DNA of 64,000 nucleotides from assembly GCF_038235435.1 (NCBI RefSeq), contig NZ_CP151275.1, forward strand, positions 1,984,001 to 2,048,000, written 5' to 3'. Below the pieces are notes generated by a model that ran no database searches, had not been told where the DNA came from, and was given only the letters and a program-made list of their open reading frames with translations. Below are positions 48,618-56,600 of the stretch, one piece after another. Made by a program: the position numbers and the translations under genes. Source of the DNA: Niveibacterium sp. SC-1. Lineage in GTDB: Bacteria; Pseudomonadota; Gammaproteobacteria; Burkholderiales; Rhodocyclaceae. Numbering within the stretch: the stretch's first letter is position 1; each line of letters begins with the position of its first letter.

Positions 48618-49157
48618 ATGACCGCCCGCAGCGTCGTAAAGGATGCCATCGACACCCAGCGCGCGATCGAAATGATCCGCATGGGCGCGCGCATGCAGAT
48701 GCTTGAAGCTGAAACCGGCCTCTCGCGCGAACGCCTGCTCAAGCTCTACAAGGAAGTGCGCGGGGAATCACCGCCCAAGGGCATGCTGCCTTTTTCGACC
48801 GACTGGTTCATGAGTTGGCAGCAGAACATCCATGCGTCGCTGTTCCTCGGCTTCCAGGATTTCCTTCGCGCCCATGGCGAGCAGGAAGGGCTGGAAGTGG
48901 TGCTGGCGGCGTATCGGCTGTACCTCCAGCATTGCGAGGAGCACCAGCTCGAATGCGTGCTGAGCCTCACCCGTGCCTGGACGCTCAACCGCTTCTTCGA
49001 CGCGAAGATGCTGGACCGTGCGACCTGCACCTGCTGCGGCGGGCGTTTCGTCTCGCATGCCTTCGAGCCGACGCAGAACTACGTCTGCGGCCTGTGCAAC
49101 ATGCCCTCCCGCGCAGGCAAGGGGCGTCGCACGGCGGAAGAGCGGATCGTCGCCTGA
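48618..49157 (+). CDS. flhC: Flagellar transcriptional activator FlhC
   Basis: FlhC forms a heteromeric activator with FlhD and supplies most of the DNA contacts. The 179-residue protein contains the zinc-binding cysteines in CTCCG and CGLCN near the C-terminus and the typical LSLTRAWTLNRFF stretch. It starts ten bases after flhD and is followed by two hairpin terminators. Confidence 0.92.
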   Translation: MTARSVVKDAIDTQRAIEMIRMGARMQMLEAETGLSRERLLKLYKEVRGESPPKGMLPFSTDWFMSWQQNIHASLFLGFQDFLRAHGEQEGLEVVLAAYRLYLQHCEEHQLECVLSLTRAWTLNRFFDAKMLDRATCTCCGGRFVSHAFEPTQNYVCGLCNMPSRAGKGRRTAEERIVA

Positions 49158-49174
49158 GGTCGTCGCCGGGTTGT

Positions 49175-49195
49175 CCGGCAATCATGCCGGCTTTT
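49175..49195 (+). terminator. First terminator after flhDC
   Basis: CCGGCA and TGCCGG form a six-base-pair stem with an ATCA loop, followed by CTTTT, 17 bp after the flhC stop. Confidence 0.6.
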
Positions 49196-49215
49196 CCACC
49201 ACCGACTGACAGCTG

Positions 49216-49246
49216 AAACGCCGGGCCTGGTCCCGGCGTTTTGCTT
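49216..49246 (+). terminator. Second terminator after flhDC
   Basis: AAACGCCGGG pairs with CCCGGCGTTT (ten base pairs, six-base loop), followed by TGCTT; with the stem-end T's there are four T's in a row. Two terminators in 70 bp cleanly separate flhDC from motAB. Confidence 0.75.
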
Positions 49247-49280
49247 GGTGTGGAGCCGCTGCGCGACGCCCGGCGGGTGC

Positions 49281-49307
49281 TCAAGTTTGTCTTGGCGCAG
49301 CCGATAC
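49281..49307 (+). promoter_or_regulatory. Sigma-28 (FliA) promoter of the motA operon
   Basis: TCAAGTTT, eleven bases, then GCCGATAC. This matches the E. coli FliA consensus TAAAGTTT-N11-GCCGATAA at seven of eight -35 bases and seven of eight -10 bases with exact spacing. It lies 100 bp before motA, a usual class 3 flagellar gene. Confidence 0.8.
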
Positions 49308-49406
49308 CCCTGACACCAGCGGGGCCGGCTTTGCTCGGTTGCCCGACGAATTCCAGTACAGTCCGAGACCCTCGTACTCGCCTCGCCCCCGGAGGAAAGC
49401 AACAAG

Positions 49407-50261
49407 ATGTTCCTGATCATCGGCTACGTGATCATTCTCGCTGCGTCACTTGGCACCTATGCCATCCACGGCAGCCTGGGCGCGTTGTGGGTGCCGGCCG
49501 AGTACATCGCTATTTTCGGTCTTGCCGTCGGCGGCTTTGTCGCGAGCAACGGCGTGCAGATGATGAAGTCCGTGGCGGGCGCACTGCCGACCGTGCTCAA
49601 GGGCGGCGGCTACAACAAGGCCGCCTACGTCGACTTGCTGGCCATGCTGTACGAGATCCTGGCCAAGGTCCGGAAGGAAGGCCTGATGTCCATCGAGAAC
49701 GACATCGAGAGTCCCGAGGCGAGCCCGATTTTCTCCAAGTACCCGACGCTGCAGGCGGACCACCATGCGATGGAGTTCCTCACCGACTACCTGCGCATGA
49801 TGGTGGGCGGCAACCTGAACGCCTTCGAGATCGAAAACCTGATGGACCTGGAGATCGAGACTCACCATCAGGAGGCGCACGGGCCGGTCCATGCAGTGAG
49901 CAAGATGGCCGACGCGCTTCCGGCCTTCGGTATCGTGGTCGCGGTGATGGGCGTGGTGAACGTGATGGGCTCCGTGGGCGAGCCGCCGGCCGTGCTGGGC
50001 AAGATGATCGGTGGCGCGCTGGTGGGGACCTTCCTCGGTATCCTGATCTCGTATGGTTTCGTTGCGCCGATCGCGAGCCAGCTCGAACAGAAGGTGGACG
50101 CGGGCAGCAAGATCTACCAGTGCATGAAGGCCGTGCTGCTCGCCAGCATGAATGGCTATGCGCCACAGGTGGCCGTGGAGTTCGGCCGCAAGGTGCTCTT
50201 CTCCACCGATCGCCCCGGTTTCAAGGAACTGGAAGAAGAGATCAAGTCGCGCAAGAAGTAA
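49407..50261 (+). CDS. motA: Flagellar motor stator protein MotA
   Basis: MotA is the proton-channel stator subunit in the inner membrane. The 284-residue protein has four hydrophobic segments (starting at residues 2, 30, about 170 and about 200), the cytoplasmic loop with a charged MSIENDIE stretch, and conserved GIVVAVMGVVNVM. The ribosome-binding site is GGAGGAAAGCAACAAG. It heads a motA-motB-cheR-cheB transcription unit. Confidence 0.93.
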   Translation: MFLIIGYVIILAASLGTYAIHGSLGALWVPAEYIAIFGLAVGGFVASNGVQMMKSVAGALPTVLKGGGYNKAAYVDLLAMLYEILAKVRKEGLMSIENDIESPEASPIFSKYPTLQADHHAMEFLTDYLRMMVGGNLNAFEIENLMDLEIETHHQEAHGPVHAVSKMADALPAFGIVVAVMGVVNVMGSVGEPPAVLGKMIGGALVGTFLGILISYGFVAPIASQLEQKVDAGSKIYQCMKAVLLASMNGYAPQVAVEFGRKVLFSTDRPGFKELEEEIKSRKK

Positions 50262-50305
50262 GCGCGGCCCGTCTCCATCGTTGCGTCGCTTTGACCTAGC
50301 CGCTC

Positions 50306-51265
50306 ATGGCCGAATCCACCCAACAGCCCATCGTCATCAAGAAGATCAGGAAAGGCGGCGCCGGCGGTCATGGCGGCGCCTGGAAGATCGCCTATGCGGA
50401 CTTCGTGACCGCGATGATGGCCTTCTTCCTGCTGATGTGGCTGCTGGGGTCGACTACGCAGAGCGATCTCAAGGGGATCTCGGATTTCTTCAATACGCCG
50501 CTCAAGATCGCGATGCAGGGTGGGCGTGGTTCCGGTGATGCCACCTCGCTGGTGCAGGGCGGCGGCGACGACCTGACCCGGTCGGTGGGCCAGGTCGCCA
50601 ACGCCGACTATGAAGACACCAAGCGCCGTCTTCCCCATGCCAAGGTCACGCCACCGGATATCGAGCGGGCAGAACGCCAGCGCTTCCAGGAAGTGAAGCA
50701 GCGTCTGGAAGCGATGATCGAAGCGAGCCCCGTGCTGCGCCAGTTCAAGAACCAGCTCTTGCTCGACATCACCAGCGAAGGCCTGCGCATCCAGATCATC
50801 GACGAGAAGAACCGGCCGATGTTCGACTCCGGCGCCTCCACGCTCAAGCCCTATACCCGGGAGATCCTCCATGCGATCGCCCAGGTGCTCAACGAAATGG
50901 AGAACCGCGTCAGCATCTCCGGGCACACCGACGCGACACCTTATGCCGGGGGCAATCGCGGCATGGGCAACTGGGAGTTGTCGGCCGATCGCGCAAACGC
51001 CTGCCGTCGCGAACTCACGGTCGGAGGTCTCGACGACGATCGGGTCGCCCGCGTCGTGGGACTGTCTTCCACGGTTCCGCTGGATCCCTCGGACCTGTTC
51101 AGCGCGAGCAACCGGCGCATCAGCATCGTGGTACTGAACCGCAAGGCCGAGGAAGCCCTGTCGCGCTCGCGCAAGACGGTCGACGTCACGAGCGGGCGCG
51201 AGACTTCCGGCGCGGCCGCGACGCAGGACACGGCCGGCGCGCAGGCCGAACCGGCCAAACCCTGA
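50306..51265 (+). CDS. motB: Flagellar motor protein MotB
   Basis: MotB is the peptidoglycan-anchored stator partner of MotA. The 319-residue protein has a short cytoplasmic N-terminus, a single transmembrane helix with the proton-carrying aspartate in YADFVTAMMAFFLLMWLLG, a plug region, and an OmpA-like peptidoglycan-binding domain (about 155-290; ISGHTDATPYAGG). The C-terminal tail is polar and unstructured. Confidence 0.93.
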   Translation: MAESTQQPIVIKKIRKGGAGGHGGAWKIAYADFVTAMMAFFLLMWLLGSTTQSDLKGISDFFNTPLKIAMQGGRGSGDATSLVQGGGDDLTRSVGQVANADYEDTKRRLPHAKVTPPDIERAERQRFQEVKQRLEAMIEASPVLRQFKNQLLLDITSEGLRIQIIDEKNRPMFDSGASTLKPYTREILHAIAQVLNEMENRVSISGHTDATPYAGGNRGMGNWELSADRANACRRELTVGGLDDDRVARVVGLSSTVPLDPSDLFSASNRRISIVVLNRKAEEALSRSRKTVDVTSGRETSGAAATQDTAGAQAEPAKP

Positions 51266-51275
51266 GGTCTTCGTC

Positions 51276-52223
51276 ATGGCCGATCTTCCGCGCAAGCCCC
51301 TCGCACCACCGCCCGCCACGACGGCCAAACCCGTGCTGACGGACCGTGGGGCGAACGCGCGCGCCGCGGTCTATGACAACCTGCGGCGCATCGAGGGCGG
51401 CGAGCGCGAGTTCCTCTTCACGCCGCAGGACTTCGAGCGGGTGCGGGACCTGATCTACAAGCACGCAGGCATCTCGCTCGCCCCGAGCAAGCAGGACATG
51501 GTGTACAGCCGGCTCGCACGGCGTCTGCGGGCCTGTGGCGACAAGCGCTTCTCGGACTACCTGGACAAGCTGGAGAAGGATCGCCAGGGCAGCGAATGGG
51601 AGCAATTCGTCAACGCGCTCACCACCAACCTGACCTCCTTCTTCCGCGAGTCGCATCACTTCGACGTATTGGCGGATTTCCTGCGCAAGGCCCCGCGCAA
51701 GCCGGTCAAGATCTGGTGCTGCGCGGCCTCGACCGGCGAGGAGCCGTATTCGATCGCGATCACCGCCTGCGAAGCCTTCGCTTCGCTTCAGCCTCCGGTG
51801 CAGATCGTTGCGAGCGATCTGGATACCAGCGTTCTGGCGCACGGCGAACGCGGCATCTACGGGATGGACCGGGTCGACCGCCTCGAACAGGGTCGCCTTG
51901 AGCGCTACTTCCTCAAGGGCACAGGCGAGCTTGCGGGCAAGGCGAAGGTGCGTCCGGAGCTCCAGCGCTTGCTGAGTTTTCGCCGCGTCAATCTGCTGGA
52001 GCCCAACTGGCTGCTCCAGGGACCCTTCGATGTGATCTTCTGTCGCAATGTCATGATCTATTTCGACAAGCCGACGCAGCATCGCATCCTGGAACGCTTC
52101 GTTCCGCTGCTGCAGCCGGACGGCCTGCTCTTTGCCGGGCATTCGGAGAACTTCATGCACGCGGCCGATCTCTTCCGTTCGCTCGGGCGCACGGTCTACC
52201 AACGCGTCGACAAACGCGCCTAA
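51276..52223 (+). CDS. cheR: Chemotaxis protein methyltransferase CheR
   Basis: CheR methylates glutamates of chemoreceptors using S-adenosylmethionine. The 315-residue protein has an N-terminal CheR_N helical domain (about 45-110) and a SAM-dependent methyltransferase domain (about 120-310) with CCAASTGEEPYSIAI and FCRNVMIYFD. It starts ten bases after motB. Confidence 0.92.
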   Translation: MADLPRKPLAPPPATTAKPVLTDRGANARAAVYDNLRRIEGGEREFLFTPQDFERVRDLIYKHAGISLAPSKQDMVYSRLARRLRACGDKRFSDYLDKLEKDRQGSEWEQFVNALTTNLTSFFRESHHFDVLADFLRKAPRKPVKIWCCAASTGEEPYSIAITACEAFASLQPPVQIVASDLDTSVLAHGERGIYGMDRVDRLEQGRLERYFLKGTGELAGKAKVRPELQRLLSFRRVNLLEPNWLLQGPFDVIFCRNVMIYFDKPTQHRILERFVPLLQPDGLLFAGHSENFMHAADLFRSLGRTVYQRVDKRA

Positions 52224-52236
52224 GCGTGCGGCGATC

Positions 52237-53298
52237 ATGATCAAGGTCCTGGTCGTTGACGACTCCGCGGTGATGCGCAACCTGCTCACCGAGCTGATCA
52301 ACGAGCCGCGCGCGATCCGCGTGGTGGGCTCGGCGGCCAACGCGGCCGAGGCCGAGCGGATGATCGATCGTCTGCACCCGGACGTCCTGACCCTGGACGT
52401 GGAAATGCCGGGCACGGACGGCCTGCAGCTGCTTGAGCGGGTGATGCACACGCGGCCGCTGCCCGTGGTCATGATCTCCGGCCTGACCGAGCGTGGCTCG
52501 GACATCACTTTTCGCGCGCTGGAGCTCGGCGCGGTCGACTTCGTCGCGAAACCCCGGCGTGACCCGATCAATGGCTTGCGACCCTATGCCGAGGAAATCC
52601 GCGAAAAGATCCGTACCGCTCATGCGGCGCGCCTGATCGCGCCGGAGCGCTTTGTCGCAGGCGGCGCGCCGGCGCCCGCGCTGCCGACTGCGCTCGATCC
52701 GGCCGTACTGCGCGAAGGGCTGGTGCTGATTGGTGCCTCCACCGGCGGTACGGAAGCCATCAAGGATGTGCTGACCGCGTTGCCCGAGGAGATGCCCGGG
52801 ATCGTGATGGTGCAGCACATGCCCGAGATGTTCACCGCCTCCTTCGCGCGGCGCCTGGACTCACTCTGCAACATGCGCGTCAAGGAGGCGGAGCAGGGCG
52901 AGCGGATCCTGCCCGGCCACGCCTACCTCGCCCCGGGGCATTCACATCTTGCGGTGCGTCGCGGGCCGGCGGGCTATGTCTGCGAGTTGCAGCGCAGCGA
53001 GCCGGTCAACCGGCATCGCCCATCGGTGGACGTGCTCTTCCATTCCGGCGCGCAGGTCGTCGGCCCGCGCGGCCTCGGGGTCATTCTCACCGGCATGGGT
53101 AAGGACGGCGCCCAGGGCATGCTCGCCATGCATCGTAGCGGCATGTGGACCATCGGCCAGGACAAGGAGTCCTGCGTGGTGTATGGAATGCCGCGAGAGG
53201 CCGCCGAGATCGGTGCGGTGGACGAGGTCGTGCCGCTCGGGCAGATTGGACAACGGATTCTCGCCCGCCTGCGCCAGCCCGCGCGGCGGATCCACTAA
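52237..53298 (+). CDS. cheB: Chemotaxis protein-glutamate methylesterase CheB
   Basis: CheB removes the methyl groups added by CheR. The 353-residue protein has a receiver domain (about 1-120; LVVDDSAVMRNLL, phospho-aspartate in LTLDVEMPG) and a C-terminal methylesterase domain with the catalytic serine in IGASTGGTEA, the histidine in VQHMPEMF and the aspartate in GMGKDGAQG. It begins 13 bp after cheR. No cheD lies between them. Confidence 0.92.
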   Translation: MIKVLVVDDSAVMRNLLTELINEPRAIRVVGSAANAAEAERMIDRLHPDVLTLDVEMPGTDGLQLLERVMHTRPLPVVMISGLTERGSDITFRALELGAVDFVAKPRRDPINGLRPYAEEIREKIRTAHAARLIAPERFVAGGAPAPALPTALDPAVLREGLVLIGASTGGTEAIKDVLTALPEEMPGIVMVQHMPEMFTASFARRLDSLCNMRVKEAEQGERILPGHAYLAPGHSHLAVRRGPAGYVCELQRSEPVNRHRPSVDVLFHSGAQVVGPRGLGVILTGMGKDGAQGMLAMHRSGMWTIGQDKESCVVYGMPREAAEIGAVDEVVPLGQIGQRILARLRQPARRIH

Positions 53299-53340
53299 TC
53301 GGAATGCCGCCTCGCCCGGCGGCCAGCGCGGAGAACGGCC

Positions 53341-53646
53341 ATGGAAGCAAATGTGAGTTTCGTTGACGGCAAGGGCGTGATGAAGCTTGCCGGGCGCTTC
53401 GATTTCAATTCGCACCGCGAGTACCGCGATGCGCTCAACAACCTGATCGCCCTCGACGATACCGAGGTCTACGTGGTCGATCTGGCCAGCGTGAACTACC
53501 TCGACAGCTCGGCCCTGGGCATGCTCCTACTCCTGCGCGACAAGGCGCGCCAGGCTGGCAAGGAAGTGAGTCTCTCAGGCGTGCAGGGCAGTGTGCGGGA
53601 AGTGCTGGAGATCGCCAACTTCGGCAAGATGTTCAGTATTGGCTGA
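53341..53646 (+). CDS. STAS-domain anti-sigma factor antagonist
   Basis: This 101-residue protein is a single STAS domain with the phosphorylatable serine in NYLDSSALGMLLLL. Such proteins bind and release anti-sigma or switch-protein kinases. It follows cheB by 42 bp and probably belongs to the same transcript, which would link it to motility or surface signalling. The partner is not in the window. Confidence 0.85.
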   Translation: MEANVSFVDGKGVMKLAGRFDFNSHREYRDALNNLIALDDTEVYVVDLASVNYLDSSALGMLLLLRDKARQAGKEVSLSGVQGSVREVLEIANFGKMFSIG

Positions 53647-53852
53647 CCCGTCGCGAGCTGCTTCCACGGTGGCACCCGCGGGTCAGAAAGGGCGCCGCGC
53701 CGCCAGGGCGACTCTCGGCCTGATGTGGTGCAGATTCCGTTACGCCTGCGGCTCGGCGCTCCCCAAGGCCTTCCGGGTACTTTCGTCATTCGCGTAGCAT
53801 TCGCGGACCCGCCGGCCGAAGCTGGGCTGCCATCTCTGCGGATGAACCGGAC

Positions 53853-54368
53853 ATGCCCCGATACCTTGCCTTGCTGCGCGGCGTAAGCCCGACGAATGCC
53901 AGCATGCCCGAGCTCCGGCGGTGCTTCGAGGAAGCCGGCTTTACCCAGGTCCGCACCGTGCTCGCCAGCGGCAACGTCGTCTTCGACGCGCGCAGTGCGG
54001 CTTCCGAGGCGCTGGCGCGCCGCGCCGAGAAAGCCATGCAGGACGGACAGGGACGCAGCTTCGATACCATCGTCCGGCCGCTCGCTGCACTGCAGGCTGT
54101 GATCGACGCCGACCCGTTCGGCGGCTTTGCCCTCGCGCCTGGCGCCAAGCGTGTCATCACCTTCTTGCGTTCCGTTCCGGAGGAGACGCTGACTTTGCCG
54201 ATCGAGCGCGACGGCGCAAGCATCCTCGCGCGGCAGGGGCTCGAAGTCTTCAGCGCCTACGTGGTCAGCGAAAAAGGGCCGGTGTTCATGCATCTGCTCG
54301 AGCGTTGTTTCGGCAAGAGCATTACCACCCGGACCCTGGACACCGTCATCAAGTGCCTGCGCGCCTGA
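53853..54368 (+). CDS. DUF1697 family protein
   Basis: The 171-residue protein begins PRYLALLRGVSPTNASMPEL, the N-terminal signature of DUF1697, and holds the family segments VRTVLASGNVVFDA and ITTRTLDTVIK. The function of the family is unknown. It stands alone, convergent with the following leftward gene. Confidence 0.85.
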   Translation: MPRYLALLRGVSPTNASMPELRRCFEEAGFTQVRTVLASGNVVFDARSAASEALARRAEKAMQDGQGRSFDTIVRPLAALQAVIDADPFGGFALAPGAKRVITFLRSVPEETLTLPIERDGASILARQGLEVFSAYVVSEKGPVFMHLLERCFGKSITTRTLDTVIKCLRA

Positions 54369-54384
54369 ACGCACGCCCGGCTGT

Positions 54385-54744
54385 TCAGCTCGGGCGGCCG
54401 CGTGGCCGTACGTCCTCGTTCTCGACCGTGGCGTTCAGACTGGCGAGGGCTGCCATCAGCTGATGCCGCAATTGCGCGGGATCGACCACGATCGTGCCTT
54501 GACCACTCGCGTCGCGATAGCTCAGGCACACGAATTCGCCTGCGGCCACCGCGCTTCCCCCGATGCTCGGCAAAGAGAGATTGCCGTGCGGGTTGCGTGC
54601 AAGCTGCAGGGCGCTCTCCATGTCCGCGCGACTTATGCTCAGGACGTAGGTGATGCCGTCCTCGTCGTCTTCCAGGGCGACAAAGCTGCGATCGAGCGCC
54701 TCTAGTGCGAATCCGTCGCGTCGTGATGCTCGCTTGTCATACAT
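54385..54744 (-). CDS. Hypothetical protein, paralogue of the next leftward gene
   Basis: This 119-residue protein has a conserved core, SFVALEDDEDGITYVLSISR, and ends in a polar tail. It is clearly related to the neighbouring 131-residue protein: both share the pattern FVA(I/L)(E/D)D-E-GITY, two LAxL segments and the G-L---S C-terminal part. I chose the internal ATG (MYDKRASRR) because the distance from a conserved upstream element then equals that of the paralogue; an ATG 21 bases earlier is also possible. Function unknown. Confidence 0.7.
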   Translation of the reverse strand: MYDKRASRRDGFALEALDRSFVALEDDEDGITYVLSISRADMESALQLARNPHGNLSLPSIGGSAVAAGEFVCLSYRDASGQGTIVVDPAQLRHQLMAALASLNATVENEDVRPRGRPS

Positions 54745-54777
54745 CTTGTGCCCCGTTTCCAGCATCGCCTCACTTTC

Positions 54778-54812
54778 ATTATTCGAGCAAAGCGCCGCCG
54801 CGTTTGTTAAAA
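54778..54812 (-). promoter_or_regulatory. Conserved upstream element, copy 1
   Basis: Read on the minus strand this is a 35-bp element (TTTTAACAAACGCGGCGGCG then CTTTGCTCGAATAAT). It closely matches the sequence before the paralogous gene at 55359-55395. It ends 33 bp before the chosen start codon. It may be a shared promoter or operator. Confidence 0.5.
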
Positions 54813-54930
54813 GGTGGGGCAGGAAACGTGGAGCCGGTTCCAGTCCCGGTGCGGCTTTCTCCACTCTCTGGAGACGCGAGTTGCATTCTCGGTGGCGGGG
54901 GTGGTGGCCGGCGGCCGAGGCGGGTGGCGA

Positions 54931-55326
54931 TCAGCTTCTTGGCACGAAGGGGAGAACCAGCGCCGCAGCGGACGGCGCGGGCTGCAGGTTGCGCAAGGCC
55001 TCCGCCAGACTGGTTCGCAACTGCCGCGCGTCCGCGGTCAGAACGCGCATGCCTGCTTTGCCCTGGCGCACGCCATCCTGGACGCTGAGGTAGGCGAGGT
55101 CTCCGGCCATCGCGAGCCGGCCATCCAGGCCGGGCAGACGCGCGCTGCCGCGACCCGCGCGGATGAGGGCGAGCGCCTCGGTGATATCCGCGACGCTGAA
55201 CTCAAGCGTGTAGGTAATGCCTTCTTCCTCATCGTCGATCGCGACGAAGCCCGACGCGGATACCGCCTCGGATCCGTTTGCGCGCCAGCCTCCGTGGCGC
55301 GCCAGAAGCGCTCGCAAAGTCCCCAT
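54931..55326 (-). CDS. Hypothetical protein, paralogue of preceding leftward gene
   Basis: This 131-residue protein is related along its length to the protein encoded at 54385-54744 (shared FVAIDDEEEGITYTLEFSVA region, SARLPGLDGRLAMAGDLAYL and a leucine-rich C-terminal part). The two genes probably arose by tandem duplication. It has no signal peptide or membrane helix. The start is the ATG, MGTLRALLARHG. Function unknown. Confidence 0.7.
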   Translation of the reverse strand: MGTLRALLARHGGWRANGSEAVSASGFVAIDDEEEGITYTLEFSVADITEALALIRAGRGSARLPGLDGRLAMAGDLAYLSVQDGVRQGKAGMRVLTADARQLRTSLAEALRNLQPAPSAAALVLPFVPRS

Positions 55327-55358
55327 TGCTCCACCGCCCAGCCTGCTAACGTAGGGCG

Positions 55359-55395
55359 ATTATTCGGGCAAAACGCCGGCCGGGTTTGTCGAAAA
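55359..55395 (-). promoter_or_regulatory. Conserved upstream element, copy 2
   Basis: On the minus strand it reads TTTTCGACAAACCCGGCCGG then CGTTTTGCCCGAATAAT. It shares 28 or so positions with the element before the other paralogue, including ACAAAC, CGGC, TTTGC and CGAATAAT. It ends 32 bp before the ATG. Such preservation in non-coding DNA points to a common control site. Confidence 0.5.
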
Positions 55396-55407
55396 CTGCG
55401 ACCTCGA

Positions 55408-55812
55408 TCAGCCGCTACGGGTTGCGGGATGGAGGCTGCTGCCGGAAATCCTGAGGACGGGAAGGGCGTCGAGGTCTATGCCTTCGAGGCAGCACACATT
55501 GATCGCCCAGCCCGTGAATGGAACGACGCCTTGCGCGAGTTCTTCAGGCGTTGGCGCGCTGGGGCGACGGAAAGGCATCACGCCGCAGCGCGCGTAGAAG
55601 TAGTCGCATGCGGTGAAGGAGCCCCAACGGTATTCGGAGAGCGCCGCCCAAGGTGTCTGCAGACGTAGCGCGTCTGCGGGGACACGGAAATTCAGGGCGC
55701 CCCGCCGCCGGCAGATTGAACAGTCGCAAAGACGGACGTGGTCGATATCCGCTTCCACTTCCACTTCGAAACGGACGAAGCCGCAATGGCAGGAGCCAAG
55801 ATGGATCCTCAC
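55408..55812 (-). CDS. GFA-family (CENP-V/glutathione-dependent formaldehyde-activating) protein
   Basis: The 134-residue protein has zinc-binding cysteines in SCHCGFVRF and CDCSICRRRGAL and a later cysteine in ARCGVMPF, as in GFA-domain proteins. Some family members react with glutathione adducts; most have no known role. It begins at a GTG with weak spacing to a GGGAG. It is transcribed with the two small genes above it, but gaps of tens of bases leave this uncertain. Confidence 0.75.
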   Translation of the reverse strand: MRIHLGSCHCGFVRFEVEVEADIDHVRLCDCSICRRRGALNFRVPADALRLQTPWAALSEYRWGSFTACDYFYARCGVMPFRRPSAPTPEELAQGVVPFTGWAINVCCLEGIDLDALPVLRISGSSLHPATRSG

Positions 55813-55846
55813 CGCCGCATTTCGCTCCCGTAGCGTGGATGCAGCT

Positions 55847-56167
55847 TCAGCTGCCCTGGAAGCTGAGCAGCGTGAGCGCGCGGCCGTAGGCGCGGCTACG
55901 TGCTTCGGCAGTGCCGGCGAAGCGGGCCAGCATGCTCAGGATTTCTTCGAGCTCATGGCGTGCCTGGGCATCCAGCACCACCAGATGGTTGAGTTCGCGC
56001 GCCAGCGGATCGTGGGCGAACTGGTCGTCACGGATGACGGCCTGCACGAGTTGCACACCGTCGCTGCCGAGCGGGAAGTCGCCGATCCTGTGGGCCGCAA
56101 GATTGACGGCGCCTTGTTCGTCTTCCGCCTCGACCTCCAGCCGATAGGCAATCTCGTAGGTCTTCAC
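55847..56167 (-). CDS. Hypothetical protein
   Basis: This 106-residue protein begins at a GTG with AAGGA seven bases upstream (MKTYEIAYRLEVEAEDEQGA). It is acidic and predicted helical, and has no signal peptide or named domain. It lies between a GFA gene and another small unknown on the same strand. Function unknown. Confidence 0.6.
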   Translation of the reverse strand: MKTYEIAYRLEVEAEDEQGAVNLAAHRIGDFPLGSDGVQLVQAVIRDDQFAHDPLARELNHLVVLDAQARHELEEILSMLARFAGTAEARSRAYGRALTLLSFQGS

Positions 56168-56265
56168 GTCCGCGTCCTTGCTCTTGAGGCTAAGTGAACA
56201 GGGCGAAGTACAACAAACCTACGGAATTGATACAACTGATAAAAATGACAGCGAGGCCTGAAGTC

Positions 56266-56535
56266 TCACTGACTATTTATCTGCCGCGGCAGCGTCCATC
56301 CGTCAGCGGACGTGTAGATCGGCGTTCCGCCGATGCGGCGGGTGCATTCGTCCATCAGCAGGCCGGCCTGGCACACCATGGATTGCAGCGTCTGGCCGAT
56401 CAGGGCGGGGTCCTTGGCGCCACCATGGGCCAGCGTGGTGGTGAGTTTCTTTGCGGCCAGCATGAGCTGGGCGGAATCCGCGAGCAGCGCGGCCAACTCG
56501 CGCGCTAGCTCCAGGTCAATCTGGGGTCGGGTCAT
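56266..56535 (-). CDS. Small hypothetical protein
   Basis: This 89-residue protein has a good ribosome-binding site (GAGGAACGCCC before the ATG). It is mainly helical (ELARELAALLADSAQLML) and has two cysteines in VCQAGLLMDECTRRIGG. I do not recognise a family. It lies 65 bp downstream of chrA on the same strand. Confidence 0.6.
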   Translation of the reverse strand: MTRPQIDLELARELAALLADSAQLMLAAKKLTTTLAHGGAKDPALIGQTLQSMVCQAGLLMDECTRRIGGTPIYTSADGWTLPRQINSQ

Positions 56536-56600
56536 GGGCGTTCCTCATCGAAGCGGGATCATGACAGCCGAGTGTTGCAATTGCCGCCGCCCGCATCTCC

